Source: a bacterium | GTDB taxonomy: Bacteria > Sysuimicrobiota > Sysuimicrobiia > Sysuimicrobiales > Segetimicrobiaceae | Direction of reading: 5' to 3' | DNA: 45,617 bases | NCBI GenBank assembly: GCA_035295165.1 | Contig: DATGJN010000054.1 | Span: forward strand, 1 to 45,617 | Part shown: in pieces, positions 16,871 to 25,789 of the stretch | How positions within the stretch are numbered: the stretch's first letter is position 1 | How the letters are laid out: every line of letters begins with the position of its first letter | Notes under the pieces: generated by a model | Database searches by the model: none | Seen by the model: only the letters and a program-made list of their open reading frames with translations | Told to the model about the DNA's origin: nothing | Made by a program: the position numbers and the translations under genes

Positions 16871-19624
16871 CTACCGCGGCGTCTTCCGCGGCGGCGATGC
16901 GGCGCCGAGGGGCTGCGGTGTACTCAGGATGCCGGCCCACAGATCGCCGACGTGCGCGAGCCGGTCGAACACGGTCGCGATCGTCCATCGCAGCGGATCC
17001 ACGCCCGTGCGAAGCTCATCCCACGTCACGGGAACACTCACCGTCGCCTCCGGCACGGGGCGGAGGCTGTACACGCTGGCGATCGTTTTGCCACGGACGT
17101 TCTGGTTGTAGTCGAGGAACACTTTGCCGACGCGCTCCGGAACGGCCCAGGCCGTGGTGAGGCGCTCGGGGTGGTGCCGCACCAGCCACGTCGCCAGCGT
17201 CTTCGCGAAGGCGTGGGTCTGCGCGTACGTGTAGCGCCGCGCGATGGGAACGAACACGTGGATCCCGGTCTTGCCGGACGTCTTCACAAACGACCGCAGG
17301 CCGAGCGCCCCCAGTGCCTCGTCGACCCACAACGCCGCTTCCCGCGCCGCCTCGAATCCGTGCCGAGTGTACTCGGGATCCAGCTCCCCATGCCGCCGCT
17401 CCGGCCCCTTCCCCGGCGGGTAGATGAACGGATCGATGTCGAACGCGACAAAATCGGGATAGTTGAGCACGCTGCGCTCGAGTGCCACTTCCTCGCCGGA
17501 GAACGTTGTGGTCGGGCGCGCGCGTCCACGTCCCGGCACCGGGGTCGTGCGCGAGAACCACGCGTGCATCTCGATGCAGCCCAGTTGCGCGAGCCACAAG
17601 AGCGTGGCCTCATCCGCCCCGACGACCGCGTCGATGTCCCGGTGTCCCTGGTCGGACCAGATTCGCGCCGTTCGGACGAACGCTGGCGCGTCGGGCACGT
17701 CCTTCTGAAAGAAGTCGTCGCCGGCGATCCCGTTGGGGAATCTCCGCAGAGCCAGGGGCCGATCCCTGAGGTGCGGCAGCAGGTGGGGAGCGATTCGCCG
17801 GTAGTAGTCGATCACATCGCCCTTTGTGAATCCCGATCCCGGGAAGAAGACTTTGTCGAGGTTGGTAAAGGTCAGCCCCGCTGGGATCGCGGCCGCGCCG
17901 TCGCGCGTCCGTGCGCGCCGCTCGGGTCGGGACGCCGCCGGACGCCCGCGGCCTCCGAGGGCGGCGTCCATGGCTTCCTCGTCCGGCGCGGCCCGGGACG
18001 TCAGCACGTCCTGAGGTCGCATGTCGTCCCGTACCTTGACGAAAACCGGAAACCGCAGCATCCCGTCGGTCGTCCACCCGCCGTGCGACACCTCGACGAC
18101 AACCTGGGGGCGCACCCAGGTCGGCGGGGCCAGCGGCCGGGGCCGCGTCGCGAACGGGCACGTCCGCGTCACGAGCGGCTCAAGTCGATGCTTGAGCGCG
18201 CGCATGTCGGCGTCGGTCAACCCGCCTCCGACCTGCCCCACCGGAACCAGCCGGCCCGACGTGGGATCGTGCTGGCCGAGCACGAGCGCACCGAACACGC
18301 GCGACCGCTGTCCTTTTCCCCGCGTGAACCCGCCGACGACGGCGTCGATCGTCGCTCGCACCTTGACCTTCTGCCAATCCGGGCTGCGCACTCCCGGCCG
18401 GTACGGACTCGCCGCGCGCTTCCCGACGATCCCCTCCAGCCCGTGGCCGCGCGCCGCCTCGAACAGCGCCAACCCGTGGCCCTCCACCACGTCGGTACGC
18501 AGCAGGCCCTGCGGAAGCGCAAGCGCGTCGAGCGACCGGCGCCGCTCGGAGAGCGGTGCCCCGCGGAGGTCGCGCCCGTTCAGGTAGAGACAGTCGAAGA
18601 CGGCGTAGACGATCCCGATGCCGCTGGCCCGGCCGTCCGACGTGGGATCCACGTGCAACCGCTGCTGAAGCCGCGCGAAGCTCGACCGGCCGTCCTCGTC
18701 CGGCGCGATGATCTCGCCGTCGAGCACCACGCTTTCGACGTCCAGCCGGGACAACGCGTCGACGATCTCGGGGAACTGGGCGTTGAGGCGGCGCAGCGTA
18801 CGGCTGGAGAGCCCGACTTCCCGAACGGCCCCGCGCCGCCGCACGTACGCAAGCGCGCGCACGCCGTCCCACTTGACTTCGAAGATCCAGCCGGGCCGGT
18901 CGAACGGCTCGGCGGCGGCCTGCGCGCGCATCGGCGCGAACGGAGCAGGGAACGGGTCGGCGCCCTCGTCTTCGCCCGCGCTGCCGCGCTTGGACGCGCC
19001 GCCGCGACGGGGGGTCCCCGGGCTGGTCGCCTCGGGCGGCACGGCCGGCTCCCACCGCTCGCCCGCATCGGCCGCGATCTCCTCGATGGCCCGGCCGCTC
19101 TTCACCGACCGCGTCCCGAGCGGTGAGTACGGAGACACCGCGAACCTGTCCTTTCCTTTGAACAGCAGCCAGTCGCGGCCGGCGTTCCGTTTCGTGCGGA
19201 CAAAATGAAACTCGCCGCGCATCTTCTCCCCGAAGCAGTCCAGGGTCAGCTTGCCCGCACGGAACCCCGCCGCCGGGTCGCCCTCCCGGCATGTGTATGT
19301 GCCGCGGTCCCACAACATGACCGAGCCGGCGCCGTAGTTTCCGGGCGGGATCACGCCCTCGAACTCCCCGTACTCGATCGGATGGTCCTCGACCAGCACG
19401 GCCAGGCGCTTGTCGGCCGGATCGAGCGACGGCCCTTTGGGCACCGCCCATGACCGGAGCACGCCTTCCATCTCGAGACGGAGGTCCCAGTGCCGCCGGG
19501 TGGCGTGATGCTCTTGGACGACGAAGTGCGGCCCGGCGGCCTCCGGGCGCTCAGCCGCGGCCTCCCCGCGGGGTTCCGGCGTCTCGTCGAATCGGCGTTT
19601 CCCGTGGTACTCCCTAAGTCCCAT
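16871..19624 (-). CDS. ligD: Multidomain DNA ligase D (PE-LIG-POL)
   Basis: A 917-residue NHEJ enzyme. Residues 30-165 form the 3'-phosphoesterase domain (HHATRRHWDLR at 39-49, SWAVPKGPS). Residues from about 230 to 530 form the ATP-dependent ligase with nucleotidyl Lys251 in VKWDGVRAL. Residues from about 583 to 917 form the primase-polymerase with the metal-binding FDIDP at 728-732. Breaks would be trimmed, filled and sealed by one chain. The PE-LIG-POL order is that of Pseudomonas LigD; Mycobacterium has POL first. LigD usually acts with Ku, but no Ku gene is in the window. The start overlaps the end of the DUF72 gene by 11 bases. Confidence 0.95.
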   Translation of the reverse strand: MGLREYHGKRRFDETPEPRGEAAAERPEAAGPHFVVQEHHATRRHWDLRLEMEGVLRSWAVPKGPSLDPADKRLAVLVEDHPIEYGEFEGVIPPGNYGAGSVMLWDRGTYTCREGDPAAGFRAGKLTLDCFGEKMRGEFHFVRTKRNAGRDWLLFKGKDRFAVSPYSPLGTRSVKSGRAIEEIAADAGERWEPAVPPEATSPGTPRRGGASKRGSAGEDEGADPFPAPFAPMRAQAAAEPFDRPGWIFEVKWDGVRALAYVRRRGAVREVGLSSRTLRRLNAQFPEIVDALSRLDVESVVLDGEIIAPDEDGRSSFARLQQRLHVDPTSDGRASGIGIVYAVFDCLYLNGRDLRGAPLSERRRSLDALALPQGLLRTDVVEGHGLALFEAARGHGLEGIVGKRAASPYRPGVRSPDWQKVKVRATIDAVVGGFTRGKGQRSRVFGALVLGQHDPTSGRLVPVGQVGGGLTDADMRALKHRLEPLVTRTCPFATRPRPLAPPTWVRPQVVVEVSHGGWTTDGMLRFPVFVKVRDDMRPQDVLTSRAAPDEEAMDAALGGRGRPAASRPERRARTRDGAAAIPAGLTFTNLDKVFFPGSGFTKGDVIDYYRRIAPHLLPHLRDRPLALRRFPNGIAGDDFFQKDVPDAPAFVRTARIWSDQGHRDIDAVVGADEATLLWLAQLGCIEMHAWFSRTTPVPGRGRARPTTTFSGEEVALERSVLNYPDFVAFDIDPFIYPPGKGPERRHGELDPEYTRHGFEAAREAALWVDEALGALGLRSFVKTSGKTGIHVFVPIARRYTYAQTHAFAKTLATWLVRHHPERLTTAWAVPERVGKVFLDYNQNVRGKTIASVYSLRPVPEATVSVPVTWDELRTGVDPLRWTIATVFDRLAHVGDLWAGILSTPQPLGAASPPRKTPR

Positions 19625-20378
19625 CGGTCAGCTCCATCAGCCGGCGTGCGTACGCGACCGCCTCCGGGCCGGTCTCGTGCGTGAAGTAGCAGAACACCGG
19701 CCGCAGGCTGGCGTGTTCCCCGAGGTGGTCCGCCCACGTCCGCAGCTGCTCCTCGGTGTACTGCAACCGGTGCAGGCGATAGTAGCCGAACGGCGCGGTG
19801 TGCACGAGGGGCTCGCAACCGTTCTCGTCCTCGGCCACGCACAGCGCGACCCGATGCGTCCGCAGCAGCGCGTACGTCGCCTCATCGTGCCAGCTCGCGT
19901 GGCGGAACTCGACGGCCGCGTACGGCAGCGGCGGCAACGCGACCAGGAACCGCTCGAGCACCGCGAGGTCGCGCCGGAACGAAGGCGGGAGCTGGAACAG
20001 CACCGGGCCGAGCCGCTTCCCCAGTTCGCCGGCGCGTTCGGCCAGCCAGCGCAGGTCGTCGTCCACGTCGCGAAGACGCTTCTGGTGCGTGATCCGCCGG
20101 TGCGCCTTGATCGCGAAGCGGAACCCCGCGGGCGTCTGCGCCTGCCACGCCGCGAGCATCGCCGAGGTGGGCATCCGGTAGAACGACACGTTGATCTCGA
20201 CCGTCGGCAGCGCCGTCGCGTAGTGCGAGAGAAGACGATCGTTCGCGAGATCGGACGGGTAGAATCCGCCTTTCCACTCGGGGAACGCAAATCCCGACGT
20301 GCCGGCCAAGATGCGCCGTGAGGCGCCGGCTCCGCTGTCCGCTCCGGGCGTCTGTGCCCCTGGAGTTCCGTCCCGCAT
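19614..20378 (-). CDS. DUF72 (YecE-like) protein
   Basis: A 254-residue TIM-barrel-like DUF72 protein. The family start LAGTSGFAFPEWKGGFYP is at about residues 25-42, followed by LPTVEINVSFYRMPT, FRFAIKAHRRITHQKRL, VLFQLPPSF, AAVEFRHASWHDE and FCYFTHETGPEAVAYARRL in the usual order. No reaction is firmly established for the family. It overlaps the ligD start by 11 bases and follows the ABC permease by 24 bases, so it probably belongs to the same transcript and may be linked to DNA repair. Confidence 0.9.
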   Translation of the reverse strand: MRDGTPGAQTPGADSGAGASRRILAGTSGFAFPEWKGGFYPSDLANDRLLSHYATALPTVEINVSFYRMPTSAMLAAWQAQTPAGFRFAIKAHRRITHQKRLRDVDDDLRWLAERAGELGKRLGPVLFQLPPSFRRDLAVLERFLVALPPLPYAAVEFRHASWHDEATYALLRTHRVALCVAEDENGCEPLVHTAPFGYYRLHRLQYTEEQLRTWADHLGEHASLRPVFCYFTHETGPEAVAYARRLMELTDGT

Positions 20379-20402
20379 CGTCTGCCTCCCTGGCGCTCGG
20401 CG

Positions 20403-21260
20403 TTACCCCTCGGTTCGCAGCAGCAGCCCCATCTCGCGCGCGATATGCATCACCCACGCGAACACCGCCACGGCGATCGCCAGCAACACCATGTTGGTCG
20501 CCGCGGCCCACCCCACGTGCGCCCACGGGACCGGTCTGCCGCCGAGCACCGCCCGCATGCCCTCGAACGCGTGCGTCGTGGGCAGCAGCCAGGCGATCCG
20601 CTGGACCGCGGGCGGGAGGACGGAGACGGGGTAAAACACCGCCGAGAACGGTTGGAACAGAAACGCCACGGCCCAGGCGAGCACTTCGGCCCCCTGGCCG
20701 AAGCGCAGCAGGAGCGCCGTCGTGATGATGCCCATCCCCCACGCCGCAAGAATGAGGTTCAGAATGAACGGCAGGAGCGGGAGCCCGTAGTGGAAGATAT
20801 TGAACGAGTACAAGAGGAGAGCGAGCGCGGCCAGGAGCGTCCCGATGATGGCGATCTTCATCACGCCGAGCAGCATCGTGGCGCAGAGAAACTCCACCGT
20901 GCTCATCGGACTCACGAACACGTTCACCAAGTTGCGCGTCCAAACGTCCTCCAGAAACGACACGGAGATCGCCTGCTGCACGCGGAAGAAGATGTCCCAC
21001 AGGATCATCCCGCCGAGCAGGAACGCCACGGCCGCGGCGCCGCCACCCCGGAGGCGCCCGACATAGACGCTGAGGAAGCCCCACACCAGGAGATCCATCA
21101 CGGGCCAATACACGAGCTCGAGCGACCGGAGCAGGCTCCGCCGGTACAAGAACAGCTGCCGCTCGAGCAGCGCCGCGATCCGGCCCGCGCTCAGGCCCGG
21201 GCGGAACGGGGCCACGTCGGCGGCGAGAAGGTCGTCCGACGCCCGCGGGGCGATGCTCAT
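20403..21260 (-). CDS. ABC-2 type transporter permease
   Basis: A 285-residue membrane protein with about six helices, typical of ABC-2 exporter permeases. Features include YWPVMDLLVWGFLSVY in the first helix, LGGMILWDIFFRVQQAISVSFLEDVW in the next, and the FYPVSVLPPAVQRIAWLLPTTHAFEGMR motif before the last helix. It pairs with the ATPase just upstream. The ATG at 21260 overlaps that gene's stop as ATGA, which decides the start over the GTG at 21269. The substrate is not evident. Confidence 0.88.
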   Translation of the reverse strand: MSIAPRASDDLLAADVAPFRPGLSAGRIAALLERQLFLYRRSLLRSLELVYWPVMDLLVWGFLSVYVGRLRGGGAAAVAFLLGGMILWDIFFRVQQAISVSFLEDVWTRNLVNVFVSPMSTVEFLCATMLLGVMKIAIIGTLLAALALLLYSFNIFHYGLPLLPFILNLILAAWGMGIITTALLLRFGQGAEVLAWAVAFLFQPFSAVFYPVSVLPPAVQRIAWLLPTTHAFEGMRAVLGGRPVPWAHVGWAAATNMVLLAIAVAVFAWVMHIAREMGLLLRTEG

Positions 21261-22033
21261 GGCGTCCACGCGCTCGATGCGTCCTCTCGCGCCAAATCGA
21301 GAAACATGTGCTCCAGCGTGTCGCGCTCGAATCGTCGGAGCACGTCGCCCGGCGGTCCGTCCGCGAGCAGGCGGCCGCGATGAAGAAACAGGATGCGGTC
21401 GCTCAACCGCTCGACCTCCTGCATATTGTGGGAGGTGTAGAAGATGGTCATGCCGCGTTCCTGCCGGATCTCCTTGAGGACCGAGCGTACCCGCTCCGCG
21501 CCATCGGGATCCAGGCTCGCCGTCGGCTCGTCGAGGAAGAGCACGTCGGGATCGTTGAGCAGGGCCTTCACCAGGCCAAGCCGCGTCCCTTCGCCGGAGG
21601 ACAATCGGCCGGCCGTGCGGTTGCGCATCTGGGTGAGCCCGAACCGATCCAAGAGACGCTCGATACGCGCGGACGCTCCGCGCACGCCGTACAGCCGCGC
21701 AAACACGACCAGGTTCTCGCCGACCGTGAGGTTCCCCGGCAGCGAGACGTACGGGGAGGTGAAGTTGACGCGGGACAGGATGCGCTGGCGATCCTCTGGC
21801 ATCGGCAGACCCAGGATCTCCACGCGTCCGCGCGTGGGGGTGAGCAAGCCCAGCAACATCCCGAGCGTCGTCGTCTTCCCGGCGCCGTTCGGACCGAGAA
21901 AACCGACGATCTCCCCGCGCGCGACCGCGAATGAGAGATCGTCCACGACGGCGAGGGCGCCGTAACGCTTCGTCAGGTGCTGAGCGACGATCGCGGGACC
22001 GGGCGGGCGGCGTGTCACGGCAGCATTATACAC
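21257..22033 (-). CDS. ABC-2 type transporter ATPase
   Basis: An ATPase of up to 258 residues for an exporter. It shows Walker A GPNGAGKTT, a signature segment LSSGEGTRLGLVKAL that deviates from the usual LSGGQ, Walker B VLFLDEPTASLD and the switch His in FYTSHNMQEVERL. Two GTG starts are possible, 22033 and 22018. A TATAAT box at 22030-22025 overlaps the region; if it is the -10 element, translation would begin at 22018 on a nearly leaderless mRNA. It is first in the - strand run of exporter, DUF72, ligD and ilvE. Confidence 0.9.
   Translation of the reverse strand: MYNAAVTRRPPGPAIVAQHLTKRYGALAVVDDLSFAVARGEIVGFLGPNGAGKTTTLGMLLGLLTPTRGRVEILGLPMPEDRQRILSRVNFTSPYVSLPGNLTVGENLVVFARLYGVRGASARIERLLDRFGLTQMRNRTAGRLSSGEGTRLGLVKALLNDPDVLFLDEPTASLDPDGAERVRSVLKEIRQERGMTIFYTSHNMQEVERLSDRILFLHRGRLLADGPPGDVLRRFERDTLEHMFLDLAREDASSAWTP
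22025..22030 (-). promoter_or_regulatory. Candidate -10 box for the - strand exporter operon
   Basis: A perfect TATAAT lies on the - strand between the two possible GTG starts of the ABC ATPase. The matching -35 position (GACGGG) is poor. If used, transcription would start near 22018, giving a leaderless message. Confidence 0.3.
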
Positions 22034-22090
22034 CGCCGCCCCCGCGGCCCGTCGGAGGGCCGCGCGCTTCTGTTACAATCGCGATCGGCC

Positions 22091-22124
22091 TTTCGTACGA
22101 CTACGATCTCCCGTATAATACGGG
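22091..22124 (+). promoter_or_regulatory. Promoter with palindromic operator before the opu genes
   Basis: TATAAT at 22114-22119 is a perfect -10 box in the short divergent region. It is embedded in the 15-base palindrome CCCGTATAATACGGG (22110-22124), with perfect 7-base arms about a central A. A protein bound there would block RNA polymerase. The -35 match (TTTCGT at 22091) is weak, so activation or relief of repression, perhaps by osmotic stress, is plausible. Confidence 0.55.
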
Positions 22125-22170
22125 TACTGTACGGCCAGCGGCTTACCACGGCTCGCACTGAGGCGCTCCA

Positions 22171-23208
22171 TTGACGAACAGCCTGGACGGCCTGGCTACT
22201 ATTGCGTTTCGCGCGGTCACGAAGCATTATCCGAACGCGACGCGGCCCGCCGTGGACGCGGTGTCGTTCGACGTACGGCCGGGCAGCATCTGCATGCTGG
22301 TCGGCACATCGGGATCCGGCAAGACGACCCTCCTCCGCATGGTGAACCGGTTGATCGAGCCGACGTCCGGCGAGCTGTTGATCGGCGACCGCAACATCCT
22401 CGACGAGGACCCGATTACCCTGCGCCGGCGGATCGGGTATGTGATCCAGCAGGCCGGCCTGTTCCCTCACATGACCGTCGCCGAGAACGTGCGCGTCACA
22501 CCGGAGATCGCCGGGTGGCCGCGCCCGCGTCTCGACGGCCGCGTGGACACGCTCCTGACGCTCGTCGGCCTCGCCCCCACCGAGTACCGCGGTCGTTATC
22601 CGCGCGAACTCTCCGGCGGCGAGCAGCAGCGCGTGGGGATCGCCCGGGCGCTTGCCGCGGATCCCGAGATTCTCTTGATGGACGAACCGTTCGGCGCGCT
22701 CGATGCGATCACGCGCGGCCGCATGCAGCAGGAACTGCTCCGCATTCAGCACGGCGTGCGCAAGACGATCTTGTTCGTCACCCACGACGTCGAGGAAGCG
22801 CTTCGTCTCGGCGACCAGATCGTGGTGCTCTCCGCGGGCAGGTTGGTCCAGTCCGCCACCCCGATCGAGATCCTGGCCCGGCCGGCGGACGACTTCGTCC
22901 GCCGGTTGGTCGGAGCCGACAACGTCGTGCGTCAGCTGGAGTACCTGCCCGTGTCGGTCGCGCTCGACCCAGACGCGACGCCGCCCGCCGCGACGATTCC
23001 CGTTGTCCCCGCGACGTCGCTCCTCGACGCGATGCTGACGCTGCTCGACACCGGTGCGGCCGCGCTCGCCGTCCAGCCGGCGGCGGGGGCACCGCCCGCC
23101 GGCTACGTCACGCCGCGGAGCATCATCCGGCAGATCGCCGCGACCCGTCCGGGGAACCCCATCGGCGCTCCGGCCCAGCAGGCCCCGGTGGGCGCCCGGC
23201 CGCGGTAA
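22171..23208 (+). CDS. Compatible-solute ABC transporter ATPase (OpuCA-like)
   Basis: A 345-residue ATPase of the glycine betaine/carnitine/choline importer family. Walker A GTSGSGKTT lies at about residues 45-53, the Q-loop in IQQAGLFPHMTVAENV, the signature LSGGEQQRV at 147-155 and Walker B LLMDEPFGALD at 168-178. The C-terminal part (about 260-330) is only a remnant of the tandem CBS domains that sense ionic strength in OpuCA, so osmosensing may differ. The start is a TTG at 22171. Two permease genes and a binding protein follow. Confidence 0.88.
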   Translation: MTNSLDGLATIAFRAVTKHYPNATRPAVDAVSFDVRPGSICMLVGTSGSGKTTLLRMVNRLIEPTSGELLIGDRNILDEDPITLRRRIGYVIQQAGLFPHMTVAENVRVTPEIAGWPRPRLDGRVDTLLTLVGLAPTEYRGRYPRELSGGEQQRVGIARALAADPEILLMDEPFGALDAITRGRMQQELLRIQHGVRKTILFVTHDVEEALRLGDQIVVLSAGRLVQSATPIEILARPADDFVRRLVGADNVVRQLEYLPVSVALDPDATPPAATIPVVPATSLLDAMLTLLDTGAAALAVQPAAGAPPAGYVTPRSIIRQIAATRPGNPIGAPAQQAPVGARPR

Positions 23209-23214
23209 GCATCG

Positions 23215-23871
23215 ATGCATTTCCTCCTCGACCCGGTCAACTACGATCTCGGCGATCCGTCGAGCATCCCCAACTTGCTCGTGCAGCACCTGATGATCGT
23301 CGGCACGAGCATGTTGATCGCCGTCGTGATCGCGTTGCCGATCGGCGCCGCGATCGCGCGCCACCGGCGGATCTATCTCCCGGTCATCACCGTGGCCGGC
23401 CTGCTGTATACGATCCCGGGCCTGGCGCTGCTCGCGTTTCTGGTGCCCGTCACGGGCCTGAACGCGACGACGATCATCATCCCGCTCATCCTCTACGCGC
23501 AGCTCGTCTTGATCCGAAACACGACCGCGGCGATCCAGGCCGTGGACCCGGTCCTGCTCGAGACCGCGCGGGCCGTGGGGATGACCCGCGGCCAGATCCT
23601 CCGCCGCGTCGTGACCCCGCTCGCGCTGCCGCTAGTGGTCGCCGGCGTGCGTGTGGCGACGGTGACGACGATTGGCATCGCCTCGCTTGCGTCGCTCGTC
23701 GGGGCCGGCGGGCTGGGTGATCTGATTTTTTCGAGCATTCAAAACACGAACTACGACGAGGTGCTGGGCGGCGCGATCGTGATCGGCGCCCTCGCCGTGG
23801 CGATCGATTTCCTGCTCCTCGCCGTGCAGCGCGCGCTCAACCGTGGCCGTCTGCCGGTGTCGGCTTCGTGA
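23215..23871 (+). CDS. Compatible-solute ABC permease (OpuCB-like)
   Basis: A 218-residue permease with about six helices, 6 bases after the ATPase gene. It has the family's N-terminal LVQHLMIVGTSMLIAVVIALPIGAAIARH, TIPGLALLAFLVPVTGLN in the middle and the EAA-type ATPase-contact loop ETARAVGMTRGQILRRVVTPLALP, followed by IASLVGAGGLGDLI. It forms half of the membrane channel with the next permease. Confidence 0.92.
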   Translation: MHFLLDPVNYDLGDPSSIPNLLVQHLMIVGTSMLIAVVIALPIGAAIARHRRIYLPVITVAGLLYTIPGLALLAFLVPVTGLNATTIIIPLILYAQLVLIRNTTAAIQAVDPVLLETARAVGMTRGQILRRVVTPLALPLVVAGVRVATVTTIGIASLASLVGAGGLGDLIFSSIQNTNYDEVLGGAIVIGALAVAIDFLLLAVQRALNRGRLPVSAS

Positions 23872-23923
23872 GGCCCCGACGCCGCGCCGCGGCGTCCAGC
23901 CACCCCAACCCGAGAGGACCGCG

Positions 23924-24589
23924 ATGGTAGGGCGCCTCGCCGCGTTTGTCGCCAACCCCGCGAACTCGTACGCGGCGCATACCGTCCAGTACGTGACGTT
24001 GTGCGCCGCCGCCGGGGCGCTCGCCGTCTTCGTCGGAACCGCGCTCGGCATCGCCGTGGGGCGGCGACCGACATTCGCGTTCGTCGCGGTGAACGTGACC
24101 GGCCTCATGCGCGCGATCCCCGTGATCGCGTTCCTCGCGTTCGCGATCCCCTACCTGGGTTTGGGCTTCACGCCCTCGCTGGTCGCGCTCACCGTCCTCG
24201 GCATCCCGCCGATCCTCCTGAACACCTACACCGGCATCCGCGGCATCGACGCGGCGACGATCGACGCCGCGCAGGGCTGCGGGATGACGCGGTGGCAGAT
24301 CGTCCGGCGGATCCAGATTCCCTTGGTCCTTCCGGTGATCGCCGCCGGCGCCCGGACGTCTGTGGTGCAAATCGTCGCGACCGCGACGCTCGCCGCGATC
24401 ATCGGGGCGGGCGGATACGGCGACTACATCCTGTCCGGGTTGTACCAGGTGGACACCACGCAGATCCTGGCCGGGGCCGTCCCGGTCACGCTGCTCGCCA
24501 TGCTCGCGGAGATCGGACTCGGCCGCGTGCAGTATGTCCTCACGCCCGAGGGACTCCGGACGGTTGCGGGGGGTGAGACGCGCTCATAG
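23924..24589 (+). CDS. Compatible-solute ABC permease (OpuCD-like)
   Basis: A 221-residue permease with about six helices, second of the pair. The contact loop DAAQGCGMTRWQIVRRIQIPLVLP and the following AAIIGAGGYGDYILSGLYQVDTTQILAGAVPVTLLA are typical. The ATG at 23924 is chosen over the open frame from 23843 because GAGAGGAC lies just upstream and the extra N-terminal residues look non-coding. The gap to the binding-protein gene is 145 bases. Confidence 0.9.
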   Translation: MVGRLAAFVANPANSYAAHTVQYVTLCAAAGALAVFVGTALGIAVGRRPTFAFVAVNVTGLMRAIPVIAFLAFAIPYLGLGFTPSLVALTVLGIPPILLNTYTGIRGIDAATIDAAQGCGMTRWQIVRRIQIPLVLPVIAAGARTSVVQIVATATLAAIIGAGGYGDYILSGLYQVDTTQILAGAVPVTLLAMLAEIGLGRVQYVLTPEGLRTVAGGETRS

Positions 24590-24734
24590 GACGCGCCCGG
24601 CACGCACGCTCCACGGCCCGAGGCATCCACTTGCGTCCGTCGGAGTCCGGCGGGCTCGGGACCCCGGGTCCTTTCAGGGAGATTGCAGACGCACGCTGAG
24701 TACGGGATACGAGGACTAACAAGGAGGGACGGCA

Positions 24735-25643
24735 ATGGGACGACGAGTACGGACGCCCCGCGTGCTGGCGGTGTGCGTTCTCGCGTTGCTCGTGCTGGTG
24801 GCGACCGCGAGCCCGTGGTCCGCAGCGCGAGCCGCGGGCATGACGCACTTGACGATCGGCGGCAAGCTCGACACTGAGGCGCAGCTCCTGACCAAGATGT
24901 ACGCGCTGCTCCTGCGGCACGCGGGCTTCGACGTCACCGAGAAAGCCAAGCTGGGGACGAACGATATCGTCTTCAACGCGATTAGGAGCGGGCAGATCGA
25001 CCTCTACCCGGAGTTCACGGCGACGGGGTTGGCCCGGCTCGGGCTCAAGACCACGCACGACGACCAGCGCGACTACGCGCTCGTCAAGTCCGGCTACGAA
25101 CAGAAGTATCGCATCACGTGGCTCGAGATGGCGCCGTTGAACGACACGTACGGCATCTGCTCCAGCCAGGCGCGCGCCGGCGCGCTGCACGCAACGAAGG
25201 TCTCCGATCTCGCGTCGGCCGCGGCCACGCTCACGGTGGCGACCCCGCCGGACGGCCAGACCGATCCGAGCGTGCTCCCCGGCATGAAGGGTGCCTATGG
25301 TTTCACGTTCGGCAAGGTGGCGGTACTGGACGAAGCCCTCACGTTTACCGCCGTCCAGCAGCGCAAGGCGGATGTCAACGTTTGCTATACCACGAGCGCG
25401 CTGATCGCCAAGGACCACTTCGTGCTGCTCGATGACGACCGGCACCTGTTCCCGATCTACCATCCGGCGCCGATCGTGCGCGACGCCACGCTGCAAAAGG
25501 CGGCCGGCCTCGCGGCTGCGCTCAACGCGCTGGCGCCCAAGCTGACCACCCAGGTCAGCCAACAGCTCCAGCTCGAGGTCGTCAACGGCACTTCCGTGAC
25601 CCAGGCGGCGACGAACTGGTTGAAGAGCGCGGGGCTCTTGTAG
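24735..25643 (+). CDS. Compatible-solute substrate-binding protein (OpuCC/OsmX-like)
   Basis: A 302-residue extracytoplasmic binding protein with a Sec signal peptide ending near ARAAG (about residue 35). No lipobox cysteine is seen, so it is probably periplasmic or otherwise soluble outside. The mature part has the family pattern: LTIGGKLDTEAQLLTKMYALLL, IRSGQIDLYPEFTATGL, DTYGICSSQ and CYTTSALIAKDHFVLLDDD. Ligands in the family are quaternary amines such as glycine betaine, choline or carnitine. A strong AAGGAGGG precedes the ATG. A 15-bp hairpin follows the gene. Confidence 0.88.
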   Translation: MGRRVRTPRVLAVCVLALLVLVATASPWSAARAAGMTHLTIGGKLDTEAQLLTKMYALLLRHAGFDVTEKAKLGTNDIVFNAIRSGQIDLYPEFTATGLARLGLKTTHDDQRDYALVKSGYEQKYRITWLEMAPLNDTYGICSSQARAGALHATKVSDLASAAATLTVATPPDGQTDPSVLPGMKGAYGFTFGKVAVLDEALTFTAVQQRKADVNVCYTTSALIAKDHFVLLDDDRHLFPIYHPAPIVRDATLQKAAGLAAALNALAPKLTTQVSQQLQLEVVNGTSVTQAATNWLKSAGLL

Positions 25644-25666
25644 CGACGCCACCCCGCAACCCGCCC

Positions 25667-25701
25667 GCGGGCCCGGACGGCGGACGGCCGTCCGGGCCCG
25701 C
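25667..25701. terminator. Terminator-like hairpin after the opu genes
   Basis: Perfect 15-base arms, 25667-25681 and 25687-25701, with a 5-base loop (GGACG). It stands 24 bases after the binding-protein stop. No T-run follows. Confidence 0.7.
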
Positions 25702-25789
25702 CTCTGCCCCGACAGGAGGCGGACGCGCCCCCACCGAAGCCGCCACGTACCGGGTCCATCCCGTGAACTCGCTCGCAAGGAGGCACTCG

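Noticed and set aside
22015-23364. 449-residue open frame on the - strand
   Set aside because: It is antisense to the OpuCA-like gene; its His/Asp/Gly-rich sequence is a typical shadow of a high-GC gene.
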